Shown piece after piece: positions 25,098-33,028 of a stretch of DNA of 64,000 bases. Location of the stretch: NCBI GenBank assembly GCA_934456365.1, contig CAKSHC010000001.1:302021-366020 (forward strand), given 5' to 3'. Within the stretch, counting starts at the first letter, position 1. Each line of letters begins with the position of its first letter. Below the pieces are notes generated by a model, which saw only the letters and a list, made by a program, of their open reading frames with translations, was not told the origin of the DNA and searched no databases. The DNA comes from an uncultured Eubacteriales bacterium (GTDB lineage Bacteria > Bacillota > Clostridia > Oscillospirales > UMGS1783). A program made the position numbers and the translations under genes.

Positions 25098-25709
25098 TTA
25101 GCAGTCTTCTTCGCAGAGAGAAAGGCTTTGGCAGGAAACCTCCCAGGCCGTTTTCCGGCATTCGCAGTCCCCGATCTTCTTGATGTAATTGCGGCTCTGA
25201 ATGCGCCCGGAGATCTCCACGCAGTCCCCCGCCCGCAGCGTTTCCGCAAAGGCCGCGTCCCGCCCCCAGGCCAGGCAGGGCAGATAATCCGCCCGCCCGT
25301 AACGGCGGTTGACAGCCAGCATCAGATCGGCGATCTCCCGCCCCAGAGGCGTTTGCCGCCGCACCGGACTGCGGCAGAGAAAGCCCCGCAGATCCACCCG
25401 GTTCACGCTCTCTTGCCTTTCCACGCAAAGATCCGCCCGCCGGGCAAACACATATAAAATCAAATGCCGCTTGCCGTCTTCATCCTTGTTTTTGGAGCGG
25501 AATTCCCCGCAGATCTCCACCCGGTCGCCCTCTTCTATGTAGCGCATGGGAAAAAGCTTCTCGGAGATCGTGACCGGGATATCGTCCGTCGCCTTGCTGG
25601 TCCGTTCGGTCCGCACGATCAGCCGGTAAAAGCTCTCGCCGAAGATGGTATGCGTTTTTTGCGGGGGCGCCGCCGCCACCCCGATCAGATGCACTTCATT
25701 GTTGCTCAT
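25098..25709 (-). CDS. tandem OB-fold single-stranded DNA-binding-like protein
   Basis: The 203-residue protein contains two SSB-like OB folds. The first is about residues 1-95 (NEVHLIGVAAAPP, RVEICGEFRSKN), the second about 103-195 (NRVDLRGFLCRSPVRRQTP, AGDCVEISGRIQSRNYI). Two-domain SSB-like proteins of this size occur in Clostridia and are distinct from the replication SSB encoded near rpsF. The second domain ends in a Cys-rich tail (DCECRKTAWEVSCQ). It is the last gene of a run beginning with the PdaB-like deacetylase, which hints at sporulation expression, but the role is unproven. Confidence 0.75.
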   Translation of the reverse strand: MSNNEVHLIGVAAAPPQKTHTIFGESFYRLIVRTERTSKATDDIPVTISEKLFPMRYIEEGDRVEICGEFRSKNKDEDGKRHLILYVFARRADLCVERQESVNRVDLRGFLCRSPVRRQTPLGREIADLMLAVNRRYGRADYLPCLAWGRDAAFAETLRAGDCVEISGRIQSRNYIKKIGDCECRKTAWEVSCQSLSLCEEDC

Positions 25710-26235
25710 CCCGTTCCTCCTCCGTCAGCAATAAAAGAGCGCCCGCCAGCATCGCCGACCCCACATCGCCCACCGGCGCGCAGAACACCCGCTCTTCCAC
25801 CTCCAGCGTTTCGCCGCGCAGATTCGTCAGATCCCGCCCCACGCTCAAAACCAGCCGGTCCTCCCCCACGCTGGAAAGCGAAATGCTGTTTTTCTCTCCC
25901 AGTCCGCAGGTGATCGGCCGCCATCCCGAATCCCGCACAAACGAGCAGGCCGCCGCGTCGGCCGGATCGAAAATCGCCGCCGCCCCGTCGCACACGCATC
26001 CGCAGGGCAGCGCCGAAAATCGAGTGCCGCCCGCGCCGATCACCACCGCCTGCGCCCCGAAATCGCAAGGGGTCCGATCCGCCGGAAGCTCCAAAACGAA
26101 AAGCTCCGGATCCTCCGTAAGCACCATATTCCCGCTCTTTGCCGAAAGGTAGAAAACCCGCCGGTTCGGCCGCAGCATCGCCAGAAAATCGTCCGTTCGG
26201 CTGTTTTTTCCCGGAATGAAAAGAACCTTTACCAT
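25696..26235 (-). CDS. conserved-looking protein of unknown function
   Basis: The 179-residue product is not one I recognise. It begins MVKVLFIPGKNSRTDDFLAM, has no signal peptide or membrane helix, and alternates strands and turns with many Gly/Ala and several Cys (LPCGCVCDG near 107). The segment AVVIGAGGTRFS looks like a strand-loop element, and the region IFDPADAA...FVRDSGWRPITCGLG vaguely recalls Mur-ligase domains. It is flanked by a spore-type deacetylase and an SSB-like gene, overlapping both by a few bases (7 and 14), so it is a real operon member. Confidence 0.6.
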   Translation of the reverse strand: MVKVLFIPGKNSRTDDFLAMLRPNRRVFYLSAKSGNMVLTEDPELFVLELPADRTPCDFGAQAVVIGAGGTRFSALPCGCVCDGAAAIFDPADAAACSFVRDSGWRPITCGLGEKNSISLSSVGEDRLVLSVGRDLTNLRGETLEVEERVFCAPVGDVGSAMLAGALLLLTEEERDEQQ

Positions 26236-27059
26236 TCTCTGCTCCGTTTCCTCAGTTGTGTCGCCCCGGTCGCCGCGCTGTCGGGCGCCGGCGCCTCTAC
26301 GGCATATTGTTGCCCCGTATGGTCGATTTTATAATTTTCCGTGTAGATCAGCTGCGAAATCGGCACAAGCTCGATCCCCTTGGCCGCGATCGCCTCCAGT
26401 ATCCCCGGCAGTGCCTCCGGCGTGTGCTTGGCGGCGTTGTGGAACAAAACGATCGACCCCGCCTCGATCTTGCTCGTCACCCGCTGGGTGATCTCCGAAG
26501 CCGGAAGCTCTTTCCAGTCCAGGCTGTCAACCGACCACTGGATCCCGTAGAATCCGTTTTCGTTGAGGGTCCGGATCAGGGTATCATTGTAGTCCCCGTA
26601 GGGCGGCCGAAAGAGCTTCGGACGCACCCCCGTCACCTTCTCCACCTTATCCGCACAGGCATTTACCTCGTCGAGCATTCCCTGCGAGGAAAGCTTCGTC
26701 ATATAGGGGTGCGTGTTGGAATGATTCATCACCTCATGCCCCGCATCGGCAAGCGCCTTGACCGATTCCGGATATTTATCCACCCATCCGCCCACCACAA
26801 AGAAGGTGGCCTTCACCTGATATTTCGCCAGAATGTCGATCAGCTGCTGCGTGTCTTCGTTGCCCCAGGCCGCGTCAAAAGAGATCGAAGCTTTGTTGTC
26901 GTCCCGTTTGACCGAATAGATCGGAAGCTGGCGGTTCTGTGCCGCCGCTGTCTGCACGCTTGCCGAAAGGCTTCCGGAAAACACCACGGCGCACACAGCC
27001 ACCGCCGCAGCCGCCGCCACGGCGATCAAAACCTTTTTTCGAAAAACCAGAATTTTCAT
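26229..27059 (-). CDS. PdaB-like polysaccharide deacetylase
   Basis: The 276-residue protein has an N-terminal signal anchor (VLIAVAAAAAVAVCAVVF) and a NodB deacetylase domain. Motifs run in order: SFDAAWG (the PdaB form with a changed metal Asp position), HSNTHP, RPPYGDYN, WSVDSLDW and IVLFHN. PdaB is a sporulation protein needed for spore cortex maintenance; metal-site deviations are also seen there. The ATG at 27059 follows GGGGGAG. A GTG 8 codons upstream is in frame but has a poor site. First gene of a three-gene run with 25696 and 25098. Confidence 0.88.
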   Translation of the reverse strand: MKILVFRKKVLIAVAAAAAVAVCAVVFSGSLSASVQTAAAQNRQLPIYSVKRDDNKASISFDAAWGNEDTQQLIDILAKYQVKATFFVVGGWVDKYPESVKALADAGHEVMNHSNTHPYMTKLSSQGMLDEVNACADKVEKVTGVRPKLFRPPYGDYNDTLIRTLNENGFYGIQWSVDSLDWKELPASEITQRVTSKIEAGSIVLFHNAAKHTPEALPGILEAIAAKGIELVPISQLIYTENYKIDHTGQQYAVEAPAPDSAATGATQLRKRSREW

Positions 27060-27181
27060 CTCGCTCCCCCTCTCTTTCTTCACAGTATTCGAGCCGGACG
27101 CGCGATATGCCGCTTTCAGATTTTTCCACGGGTATTTTCCCTCAAAGGCCGCAAACTATGAGCGTGTTGAAGAGGTGAAAC

Positions 27182-27358
27182 ATGAAAAAAAGAAGCAACG
27201 AGCTAAAAAAGGAGCTTGCCACGCTTTGCGCCAATGCCGGCGCTCTGGATCAGCGGATGATTCGGGAACAGGTTCTTTCGAACCAAAACGCTTTTTACAG
27301 CTATATTCCCTTTATTCTGCAAGGATTCTACAACGACGGGCGGTTCCTTCCCCGTTGA
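27182..27358 (+). CDS. 58-residue protein of unknown function
   Basis: This plus-strand ORF is divergent from the PdaB-like gene. It starts ATG AAA AAA AGA behind AAGAGGTG, encodes MKKRSNELKKELATLCANAG and then ALDQRMIREQVLSNQNAFY, and ends GRFLPR. It is followed 23 bases later by a textbook terminator. The product is basic at the N-terminus and hydrophobic-aromatic toward the C-terminus (YSYIPFILQGFYND). No family is recognised; the location beside spore genes suggests, but does not prove, a sporulation role. Confidence 0.65.
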   Translation: MKKRSNELKKELATLCANAGALDQRMIREQVLSNQNAFYSYIPFILQGFYNDGRFLPR

Positions 27359-27381
27359 GAGTTTTCCTTTTTGGCGCAAAT

Positions 27382-27420
27382 AAGGGGCGAAGCCAATCGG
27401 CTTCGCCCCTTCCCTTTTTC
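27382..27420 (+). terminator. intrinsic terminator after the 58-residue ORF
   Basis: AAGGGGCGAAGCC / GGCTTCGCCCCTT (13 bp, 4-base loop) is followed by CCCTTTTTC on the plus strand. Its presence supports the small ORF as a real transcription unit. Confidence 0.9.
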
Positions 27421-27431
27421 ATATTTCCCGA

Positions 27432-27788
27432 TCAATCCAGCACAAGATCCTTTTTCTTGCCGTTTTTCTTCCGGGGATATTCCCGGATCCGGGTCACAAA
27501 ATCCAGATTGACAAGCTCCGGCTCTCCCGATTTCCGCTCCAGGATCAAGCCGCTGTCGCCAACCTCCCGAACCACTCCCTGCACGCTGCCGTCGGTCGTG
27601 GTGATCGTATAAATCAGGCATTCCTTCCCGATAAACCGCTTTGCCAGCTCTTTCATTTCGCTGTTCTCCTTGTTTTTCTTTTTCCGGTTCAAAACCTGTT
27701 TGACTGCCGCCACTCTCCGCCGCTGCGCGATCCAGGGGATGATCACCAGGATCAGCAGGGCGATCAGAACGATCCAATGACTGTCCAT
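27432..27788 (-). CDS. small membrane-anchored protein of unknown function
   Basis: The 118-residue protein has one N-terminal transmembrane helix (WIVLIALLILVIIPWI, about 5-20). A very basic region (RKKKNKENSEMK) follows, then a compact beta domain (CLIYTITTTDGSVQGVVREV, GLILERKSGEPELVN). The C-terminus is again basic (REYPRKKNGKKKD). The beta part recalls small SH3-like or Lsm-like barrels. I do not recognise the family. It follows the HtrA gene closely in the same direction. Confidence 0.65.
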   Translation of the reverse strand: MDSHWIVLIALLILVIIPWIAQRRRVAAVKQVLNRKKKNKENSEMKELAKRFIGKECLIYTITTTDGSVQGVVREVGDSGLILERKSGEPELVNLDFVTRIREYPRKKNGKKKDLVLD

Positions 27789-27829
27789 TTCCTTCCCCTT
27801 CTCTTTGTTTCTCCCGGCTTTTTCCGCCT

Positions 27830-29035
27830 TTATTGCAGCTGAATGGTGATCTCGTGCTCCTGGCCGGCGCGCAGATAGGTCATCGTCAGCTCGTCGCCCA
27901 CCTTCAGCCCCTTTTTCGTTTCCAAAAATTCGTCCACACTGTGGATCGCCTGACCGTTTACCGCAACAATCAGATCGTCGCGGCGCAGGCCCTTGGCGTA
28001 AGCGTCGCTTTCCGAATCCACGGAAACCACCCGGCAGCCCTCGCCCGCCTCCGTTTTCTCGAAAACGACCGAAATTCCGATCATCGGCGTGGGCGGCACA
28101 TAGCCGTAGATCATCAGCTGATCCACGATCTCCTTGAGATTTTTCGAGGGAATGGAAAAGCCCATCCCGTCGTAGGTTTCATTTCCGTCCGTTTTGATCC
28201 GGGAGCTGTTCATGCCGATCACCTGCCCGTACAGGTTGATCAGCGGCCCGCCGGAATTCCCCGGATTGATCAGGGCGCTGTGCTGCAAAAGGTCGGTGCG
28301 CAGATCGCCCACCACGATCCCCTTGCGGATGCCGGACAGGATGCCATCGGTCACCGTCTGCGCATACTGCACGCTGTAGGGATTCCCGATCGCAACCACA
28401 CCCTCTCCGACCAGCGCCTGCTCGGAATCGCCGAAAATCGCCGGGGTCAGCCCCTGCGCCGGAATTTTCAAAACGGCCACATCGCTGTCCCGGTCCGAGC
28501 CGATCAGCGCCGCCTGATAAACGGAGCTCTGATCGCCCAGCGTAACCTGGATCATGCTCGCGCCGTCGACCACATGGGCGTTTGTGATCAGAAACCCGTC
28601 TTCGCTCAAAACGATTCCCGTCCCCAGCGAGCTCGTTTCGCCCGAGGTGGCCACGATCATCACCACACTGGGCGACACCCGCCGGTAAATTTCAGACACC
28701 GCCAGCTCCTCCCCCGTCGGCCGATCCAGCAGATCGATCGTCGGCGGATTTTCCAGATTCGGAGGATCGGGAATGAAATCGGGATCGCTGTCCGGATCCT
28801 GTGCCGGATGATCGCCCGCTTCCCGAATCTGCCGAATCTCTTCCCGGAACACCACCACAGTCGCCGTCCCGGCCATCAGAAGCACCGTCAGCGCAAGGGC
28901 CAGAACCACCCACACGCGCGCCCGGCTTCTCTTTGGTGCAGGCCTCTCCGGCTGCGCCATTTCCCGCTCTCCCTTCGCCGCATCCGGCGCGTTCGGACTA
29001 TCCTCTTCGGTGTGCTGATACATCCACTCTTCCAT
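27830..29035 (-). CDS. HtrA/DegP-like membrane serine protease with PDZ domain
   Basis: The 401-residue protein has a cytoplasmic N-terminus, one membrane helix (about 41-63), a Pro/Asp-rich linker, and a trypsin-like domain. The catalytic triad is H154 (TNAHVV), D185 (DRDSDVAVL) and S261 (NPGNSGGPL). A C-terminal PDZ domain covers about 300-400. Topology is that of the Gram-positive HtrA surface quality-control proteases. It lies 51 bases downstream of the histidine kinase gene, so it is likely part of the same envelope-stress operon and a regulon target of that two-component system. Confidence 0.94.
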   Translation of the reverse strand: MEEWMYQHTEEDSPNAPDAAKGEREMAQPERPAPKRSRARVWVVLALALTVLLMAGTATVVVFREEIRQIREAGDHPAQDPDSDPDFIPDPPNLENPPTIDLLDRPTGEELAVSEIYRRVSPSVVMIVATSGETSSLGTGIVLSEDGFLITNAHVVDGASMIQVTLGDQSSVYQAALIGSDRDSDVAVLKIPAQGLTPAIFGDSEQALVGEGVVAIGNPYSVQYAQTVTDGILSGIRKGIVVGDLRTDLLQHSALINPGNSGGPLINLYGQVIGMNSSRIKTDGNETYDGMGFSIPSKNLKEIVDQLMIYGYVPPTPMIGISVVFEKTEAGEGCRVVSVDSESDAYAKGLRRDDLIVAVNGQAIHSVDEFLETKKGLKVGDELTMTYLRAGQEHEITIQLQ

Positions 29036-29086
29036 ATTTGCTCTCCCTATATCGCTATGGCCGAAATCCGTCCGGTATTCCTGTCT

Positions 29087-30601
29087 TCAGATTTTTCTCC
29101 CGCCGAGAGGCAGAACCTCCCGCGAAAGCTCCAGAGTGAAGAAAAATTCCGTTCCCTCTCCGGGAAGGGACCTTACGCCGATCTCGCCGCCGTTGAGCGA
29201 AACCAGCATCCGCGCAATGTAAAGCCCGAGCCCCGTGCCTTCCTTATCCAGATTGCGCGACTTGTCCGCTTTGTAAAACCGATCAAACAAAAAGGGCAGA
29301 TCCTCCTCGGGAATGCTCGAACCCGTGTTGACCACACAGATCCGCGCCATGCGCCGCGGCGCCCGCTCCACCGAAACCCGGATCTCGCCGCCCTGCGGCG
29401 TGAATTTCACCGCGTTTCCGATCAGGTTGGTCAGAATCCGCACCACACTATCTTCATCCGCCGCCACAATCGGCCCCTCCGGATCGGGAGGAACCACCCG
29501 GATCCCTTTTCCCTCGATCGTCCGTTCAAAGGAAAACAAAACCCGGCAGATCAGCTCACCGATATCCAGCTCGCGCACATGCAGGGATATCTGCCCGCCC
29601 TCCAGCCTCGTCACATCCAGGATGGAATTGACCAGCCGGCGCAGCCGCTGCACCTCCTGCGAAACCCGCTCCAGATAGGCCCGCTCCCGCTCCGGCGGGA
29701 TCGTTCCGTCCAAGATCCCGTCCAAAAAGCCGGAAATGCTGGTCATGGGCGTTTTCAGATCGTGCGAAATATTGGCCATAAAGCCCCGGCGGCTGTTTTC
29801 CAGCTGCTCGAGCGAATCCGCCATTTCATTGAAGGAATGGCACAGCTCTCCCAGCTCTCCGCCGCTTTTGGTAGTCAGGCGCACCGAGAAATCCCCCCGG
29901 GAATACGATTCCAAAGCCTGCCGCATCTCCCGGATGGGGCGCGTGGTCGATTTGGTGCCGGTGTAGATCATAATCAGCGAGATCAAAAACACCACACCCA
30001 CCGAAACAAAGAAAAACTGCGAAACCACCGATAAAAGCGTCGTCAGGCTCTCCTCCGGCGAGGAAATCAGAAGATACCCCCGCACATACGTCACCGCAAG
30101 TCCATCCGACGTCTTGTGCTCGGCGATCATCGGCACCCCAACCGTATACCGGCTCTCGGTGAAAAGCCCGTCCATCGTGCCGGTGGATTTGTAAATCCCC
30201 GTTGTCTCAATTTCACGGATCACATCCCGCGGCACCACGCCGCGCTCGTAGCGCACCTCATTGGTGTTGGTAAACCACAAAGCCGCCCGGTCCGCCGCCT
30301 CGGCGATCAGGATATCCCTCGTCCCGTTTTCCGAATAAAGGTCCACAATATTGCGGTAGTTGGAAAAGGCCTTGGAGCTCTGACTCTCGCCCTTCTCCTG
30401 CGCATAAAGCGTCAGCGGCGAAACCTCCATATCGGCCGTGAGCTTCGAAAGCTTCTGCGCCGCGCTCTGCAGCTGATCCTGCTTCTCTTCAATGGAATAG
30501 TTCGCCGTCATCATCAGCAGAACCGTACCCAAAAGGGTGAAGCAGGCCACCAGAATCGCGGCCATCACCGTGAAATGCCGAAAAAAGATACTCTTAAACA
30601 T
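29087..30601 (-). CDS. membrane sensor histidine kinase
   Basis: The 504-residue kinase has TM1 (about 10-31), an extracytoplasmic sensor loop (about 32-188), TM2 (about 189-212) and a HAMP domain (about 213-268). The HisKA box is FMANISHDLKTPM with phospho-acceptor H280. A HATPase follows with N, G1 and G2 boxes (NLIGNAVKFTPQGG, KEGTGLGLYIAR). It would phosphorylate the response regulator encoded 1 base upstream. The coupling to an HtrA protease points to envelope or secretion stress as the signal, in analogy to CssS systems; this is an inference. Confidence 0.95.
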   Translation of the reverse strand: MFKSIFFRHFTVMAAILVACFTLLGTVLLMMTANYSIEEKQDQLQSAAQKLSKLTADMEVSPLTLYAQEKGESQSSKAFSNYRNIVDLYSENGTRDILIAEAADRAALWFTNTNEVRYERGVVPRDVIREIETTGIYKSTGTMDGLFTESRYTVGVPMIAEHKTSDGLAVTYVRGYLLISSPEESLTTLLSVVSQFFFVSVGVVFLISLIMIYTGTKSTTRPIREMRQALESYSRGDFSVRLTTKSGGELGELCHSFNEMADSLEQLENSRRGFMANISHDLKTPMTSISGFLDGILDGTIPPERERAYLERVSQEVQRLRRLVNSILDVTRLEGGQISLHVRELDIGELICRVLFSFERTIEGKGIRVVPPDPEGPIVAADEDSVVRILTNLIGNAVKFTPQGGEIRVSVERAPRRMARICVVNTGSSIPEEDLPFLFDRFYKADKSRNLDKEGTGLGLYIARMLVSLNGGEIGVRSLPGEGTEFFFTLELSREVLPLGGRKI

Positions 30602-30602
30602 A

Positions 30603-31289
30603 TCAGCGCACTTCGAACTTGTATCCGACCCCCCACACGGTTTTCAGACACCAGTTCACATCGCCCGCCGCTTCCAGCTTCTCCCGCAGCCGCTTGATGT
30701 GGACATCCACCGTGCGGGAATCCCCGTAGTATTCAAAGCCCCACACCTCGTCCAGAAGCTGGTCGCGGGTATAAACCTTGTTGGGATTGGAGGCCAGCTG
30801 AAACAGAAGCTCCAGTTCCTTCGGCGGCATCTCCACCACCTTGCCGTTGATCCGCACCTCAAAGGCTACCTTGTCGATGACCAGCCGGTCGTAAACGATC
30901 CGCATCCGCTCCTCCAGCTGCGCCGAAGAGCGCCGCAGAACCGCCCGGATCCGAGCCAGAACCTCCTTGGCGTCAAAGGGCTTGACAATGTAGTCGTCCA
31001 CCCCCAGCTCGAAGCTCTGCAGCTTATCAAAGCTTTCCCCGCGCGCCGTTACCATAATTACCGGAATCATACTCTTCTTGCGGATCTCCTCCAGCACCCG
31101 GTAGCCATCGATCTCCGGCATCATGATGTCGAGAAGCATCAGATCCGGCGAAAAGGAATCGAATTCCCGCAGAGCGGCCGCCCCGTCGGCGCAGATGCGC
31201 ACCAGGTATCCGTCCTTCTCCAGGTACAAACGCAAAAGCTCGCAAATGTTCTCATCGTCGTCCACGATCATGATCTTTGTGCTCAGCAT
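30603..31289 (-). CDS. OmpR/PhoB-family response regulator
   Basis: The 228-residue regulator has a receiver domain (about 1-120) with acidic pocket D10-D12, phospho-acceptor D54 in MLLDIMMPEIDG, and K103 in IVKPFDA. A C-terminal winged helix of the OmpR type follows (LELLFQLASNPNKVYTRDQL, RTVDVHIKRLREKLE). Its partner kinase follows immediately. A pair of TTTACA/TTAACT direct repeats with 5-base spacing lies in the leader at 31343-31359 and may be an autoregulatory site. Confidence 0.95.
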   Translation of the reverse strand: MLSTKIMIVDDDENICELLRLYLEKDGYLVRICADGAAALREFDSFSPDLMLLDIMMPEIDGYRVLEEIRKKSMIPVIMVTARGESFDKLQSFELGVDDYIVKPFDAKEVLARIRAVLRRSSAQLEERMRIVYDRLVIDKVAFEVRINGKVVEMPPKELELLFQLASNPNKVYTRDQLLDEVWGFEYYGDSRTVDVHIKRLREKLEAAGDVNWCLKTVWGVGYKFEVR

Positions 31290-31342
31290 TCAATCTCCTC
31301 CTTTTTCTTCTCTCTTATCATACCGCGTTTCTTTTCGCCACA

Positions 31343-31359
31343 AGTTAATAATTTGTAAA
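31343..31359 (-). promoter_or_regulatory. candidate direct-repeat binding site of the response regulator
   Basis: On the minus strand TTTACA-N5-TTAACT lies about 55 bases ahead of the response regulator gene. Eleven-base-spaced TTnACA repeats are the binding pattern of PhoP-type regulators. A TATGAT -10-like sequence follows downstream. Support is limited to this pattern. Confidence 0.3.
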
Positions 31360-31423
31360 CATTTTATTCACATTTGTATTTTCCCTCTCCCCCGGGCAAA
31401 CTGGAAGCGGAAAGGAGCGCGCC

Positions 31424-31594
31424 ATGAAACGAAAAAGAGAACCCAGCGTAAGGCCGCAGGTCCCCGCCCCGGAAACGGCCGAGGAAATGGTCAACGCCTA
31501 CGGAACCTACAACATCCAGCCCACAGCCGACACCGACAACATCTTCCCCACCGTCGCGCAGGGGCTGCCGAAAAAGAAAAGGAAAGGTCGCTGA
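31424..31594 (+). CDS. 56-residue basic protein of unknown function
   Basis: The plus-strand ORF starts behind a strong GGAAAGGAG site and encodes MKRKREPSVRPQVPAPETAE, then EEMVNAYGTYNIQPTADTDN, ending KKKRKGR. Both ends are strongly basic while the centre (YGTYNIQPTADTDNIFPTIA-like) looks conserved rather than random. It is followed by a hairpin with a T tract. It is divergent from the two-component operon and convergent with the MBL-fold hydrolase gene. I recognise no function; small spore proteins have such composition, so that is one possibility. Confidence 0.6.
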   Translation: MKRKREPSVRPQVPAPETAEEMVNAYGTYNIQPTADTDNIFPTVAQGLPKKKRKGR

Positions 31595-31606
31595 GACCTT
31601 TCCTTT
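31578..31606. terminator. bidirectional terminator
   Basis: AAGGAAAGGTC / GACCTTTCCTT with a 5-base loop is followed by TT on the plus strand and preceded by A-rich sequence. It ends the small plus-strand ORF and probably also the minus-strand hydrolase operon. Confidence 0.8.
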
Positions 31607-31613
31607 TGATCTT

Positions 31614-32294
31614 TTATCGCTGCGGAAAAAGAGAAACCTCCCGGTTCCATTCCAGAATCCGCCCGCCGGGGATTCGCTGTGAAAAAAGCCGCGGGTCCTC
31701 GGAATTGGAGGCAAAAAGATCATAGTGGTTCGGGATGTTGACCGGCGCCCCGATCTGCCGCGCCGCCTCCAACGCCTCGTCCACATTCATATTGCCCAGT
31801 TTTCCGTTGATGCAGAAAAAAGCATAATCCGGCCGCTCCTTTGCCACCGAAAAAAGCCGCTCGTCAAAGAGCGTGTCCCCGCTGAAATAAAGCGTGATCC
31901 CTTCGGCGCGCACGATCAGCCCGAAGGCCTCCACCGTGTGCTTCGCAAAAACGGCCTTGATCGTAAACGCCCCCGCCTGCAGCTCTTCTCCCTCGCGCAA
32001 AGCCCGCACATTGACGCGCCCGAGCGCCGCCAGCGCCTGCTTGCCCTCCCGGGTGGTCACATAAAACTGCCGCGGATCGATCTTTTCCACCGTGTCGGGA
32101 TCCAGATGATCGAGATGGTTGTGCGTGCAGACCACCGCGTCGCAGAAAATTTCCTGCGGATCCACCGGGATCGGCAAAAGCCGGGGCCGGCCGGCCACAC
32201 GGTTCACACTGTCGGATAAATACGGATCGATCACGATCTCGCTCTCGCCGCTTTTCAGAATGTATCCGCTCTGCCCCAAAAACCGGATCTTCAC
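31614..32294 (-). CDS. MBL-fold metal-dependent hydrolase (UlaG-like)
   Basis: The 226-residue protein has the metallo-beta-lactamase fold. The metal motif is THNHLDHLD (H-x-H-x-D-H, about 58-66), a later His is in FAKHTVEAFG, and the metal-bridging Asp is in YFSGDTLFDERL. It is of the UlaG/YtnP-like subgroup that includes L-ascorbate-6-phosphate lactonase, so a lactone-opening role in sugar-acid catabolism is plausible. It starts with GTG overlapping the stop of the SDR gene (GTGA). Last gene of the cluster that begins at 36966. Confidence 0.82.
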   Translation of the reverse strand: MKIRFLGQSGYILKSGESEIVIDPYLSDSVNRVAGRPRLLPIPVDPQEIFCDAVVCTHNHLDHLDPDTVEKIDPRQFYVTTREGKQALAALGRVNVRALREGEELQAGAFTIKAVFAKHTVEAFGLIVRAEGITLYFSGDTLFDERLFSVAKERPDYAFFCINGKLGNMNVDEALEAARQIGAPVNIPNHYDLFASNSEDPRLFSQRIPGGRILEWNREVSLFPQR

Positions 32295-33028
32295 TGCACG
32301 CTCTTGCCTCCGTCCACATAAATGCTCTGCCCCGTGATATAGCGCCCCTCCTCGGAGCACAAAAGGCTCGCCACCCCCGCGCAGTCCTCCGGGGTGCCAT
32401 AAAAGCCCGCCGGGATCGAATCGGTCACCTGCTTGGCATAAGCGGGATCGGCCAGCGCCTCCCGGTTGCGGTCGGTGTAGATCACCCCCGGCGCCAGATT
32501 GTTGACGGTGATGCCGAAAGGCGCCAGCTGCAGCGAGAGGGATCTCATCGTGTTGGTCTGCGCCGCCTTGCTGGCGGAATACACCAGCATATCCGGATGC
32601 GGCTTTGCCTCCTGCACCGAACCGACGGTCACAATCCTTCCCCAACCCTTTTTCTTCATATTCGGCACCGCCGCCTGGATAAGCAGCAGGGACGACACAT
32701 AATTGCAGTTTAATTGCTCGTAAACCTCGCGGAGCGGTATCTCTTCCCAGTGATTTCTGTACTGGAGCGAGGCGTTGAGCACCAGCGCGTCGATATCCCC
32801 CATTTTTTCGGCTAAAAGCGCGGTTTCCGCCGTTTCGCAAAGGTTGGCCTTCATCACCTCGGCTTTGCCGCCGTTTTGCTCAATGATCCGCTTTGTTTCC
32901 TCTGCCTTTTCGGCATTTCCCGCGCAGTGTACGATCACCTCATAGCCGTCCTTTGCAAGCCTTATGGCGATCGCTCTGCCGATGCCGCGGGATGAACCCG
33001 TTACCAGCGCACGTTTTCCGTTCAACAT
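32291..33028 (-). CDS. short-chain dehydrogenase/reductase
   Basis: The 245-residue classical SDR has the cofactor motif TGSSRGIGRA (about 9-18), NASLQYRN in place of NAG, and the catalytic Y-x3-K as VYSASKAAQ. Its sequence is FabG-like. The start at 33028 (after GGGGTGG) gives the standard SDR N-terminus and overlaps the end of the serine hydrolase gene by 7 bases. Position in the enolase-superfamily/RraA cluster suggests oxidation or reduction of a sugar-acid intermediate. Specificity cannot be read from the sequence. Confidence 0.88.
   Translation of the reverse strand: MLNGKRALVTGSSRGIGRAIAIRLAKDGYEVIVHCAGNAEKAEETKRIIEQNGGKAEVMKANLCETAETALLAEKMGDIDALVLNASLQYRNHWEEIPLREVYEQLNCNYVSSLLLIQAAVPNMKKKGWGRIVTVGSVQEAKPHPDMLVYSASKAAQTNTMRSLSLQLAPFGITVNNLAPGVIYTDRNREALADPAYAKQVTDSIPAGFYGTPEDCAGVASLLCSEEGRYITGQSIYVDGGKSVQ

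Noticed and set aside
24841..25428. A long N-terminal extension of the spore protein frame
   Set aside because: The SASP start is the ATG at 25020 with a strong ribosome binding site; the extension overlaps the SSB-like gene in another frame.
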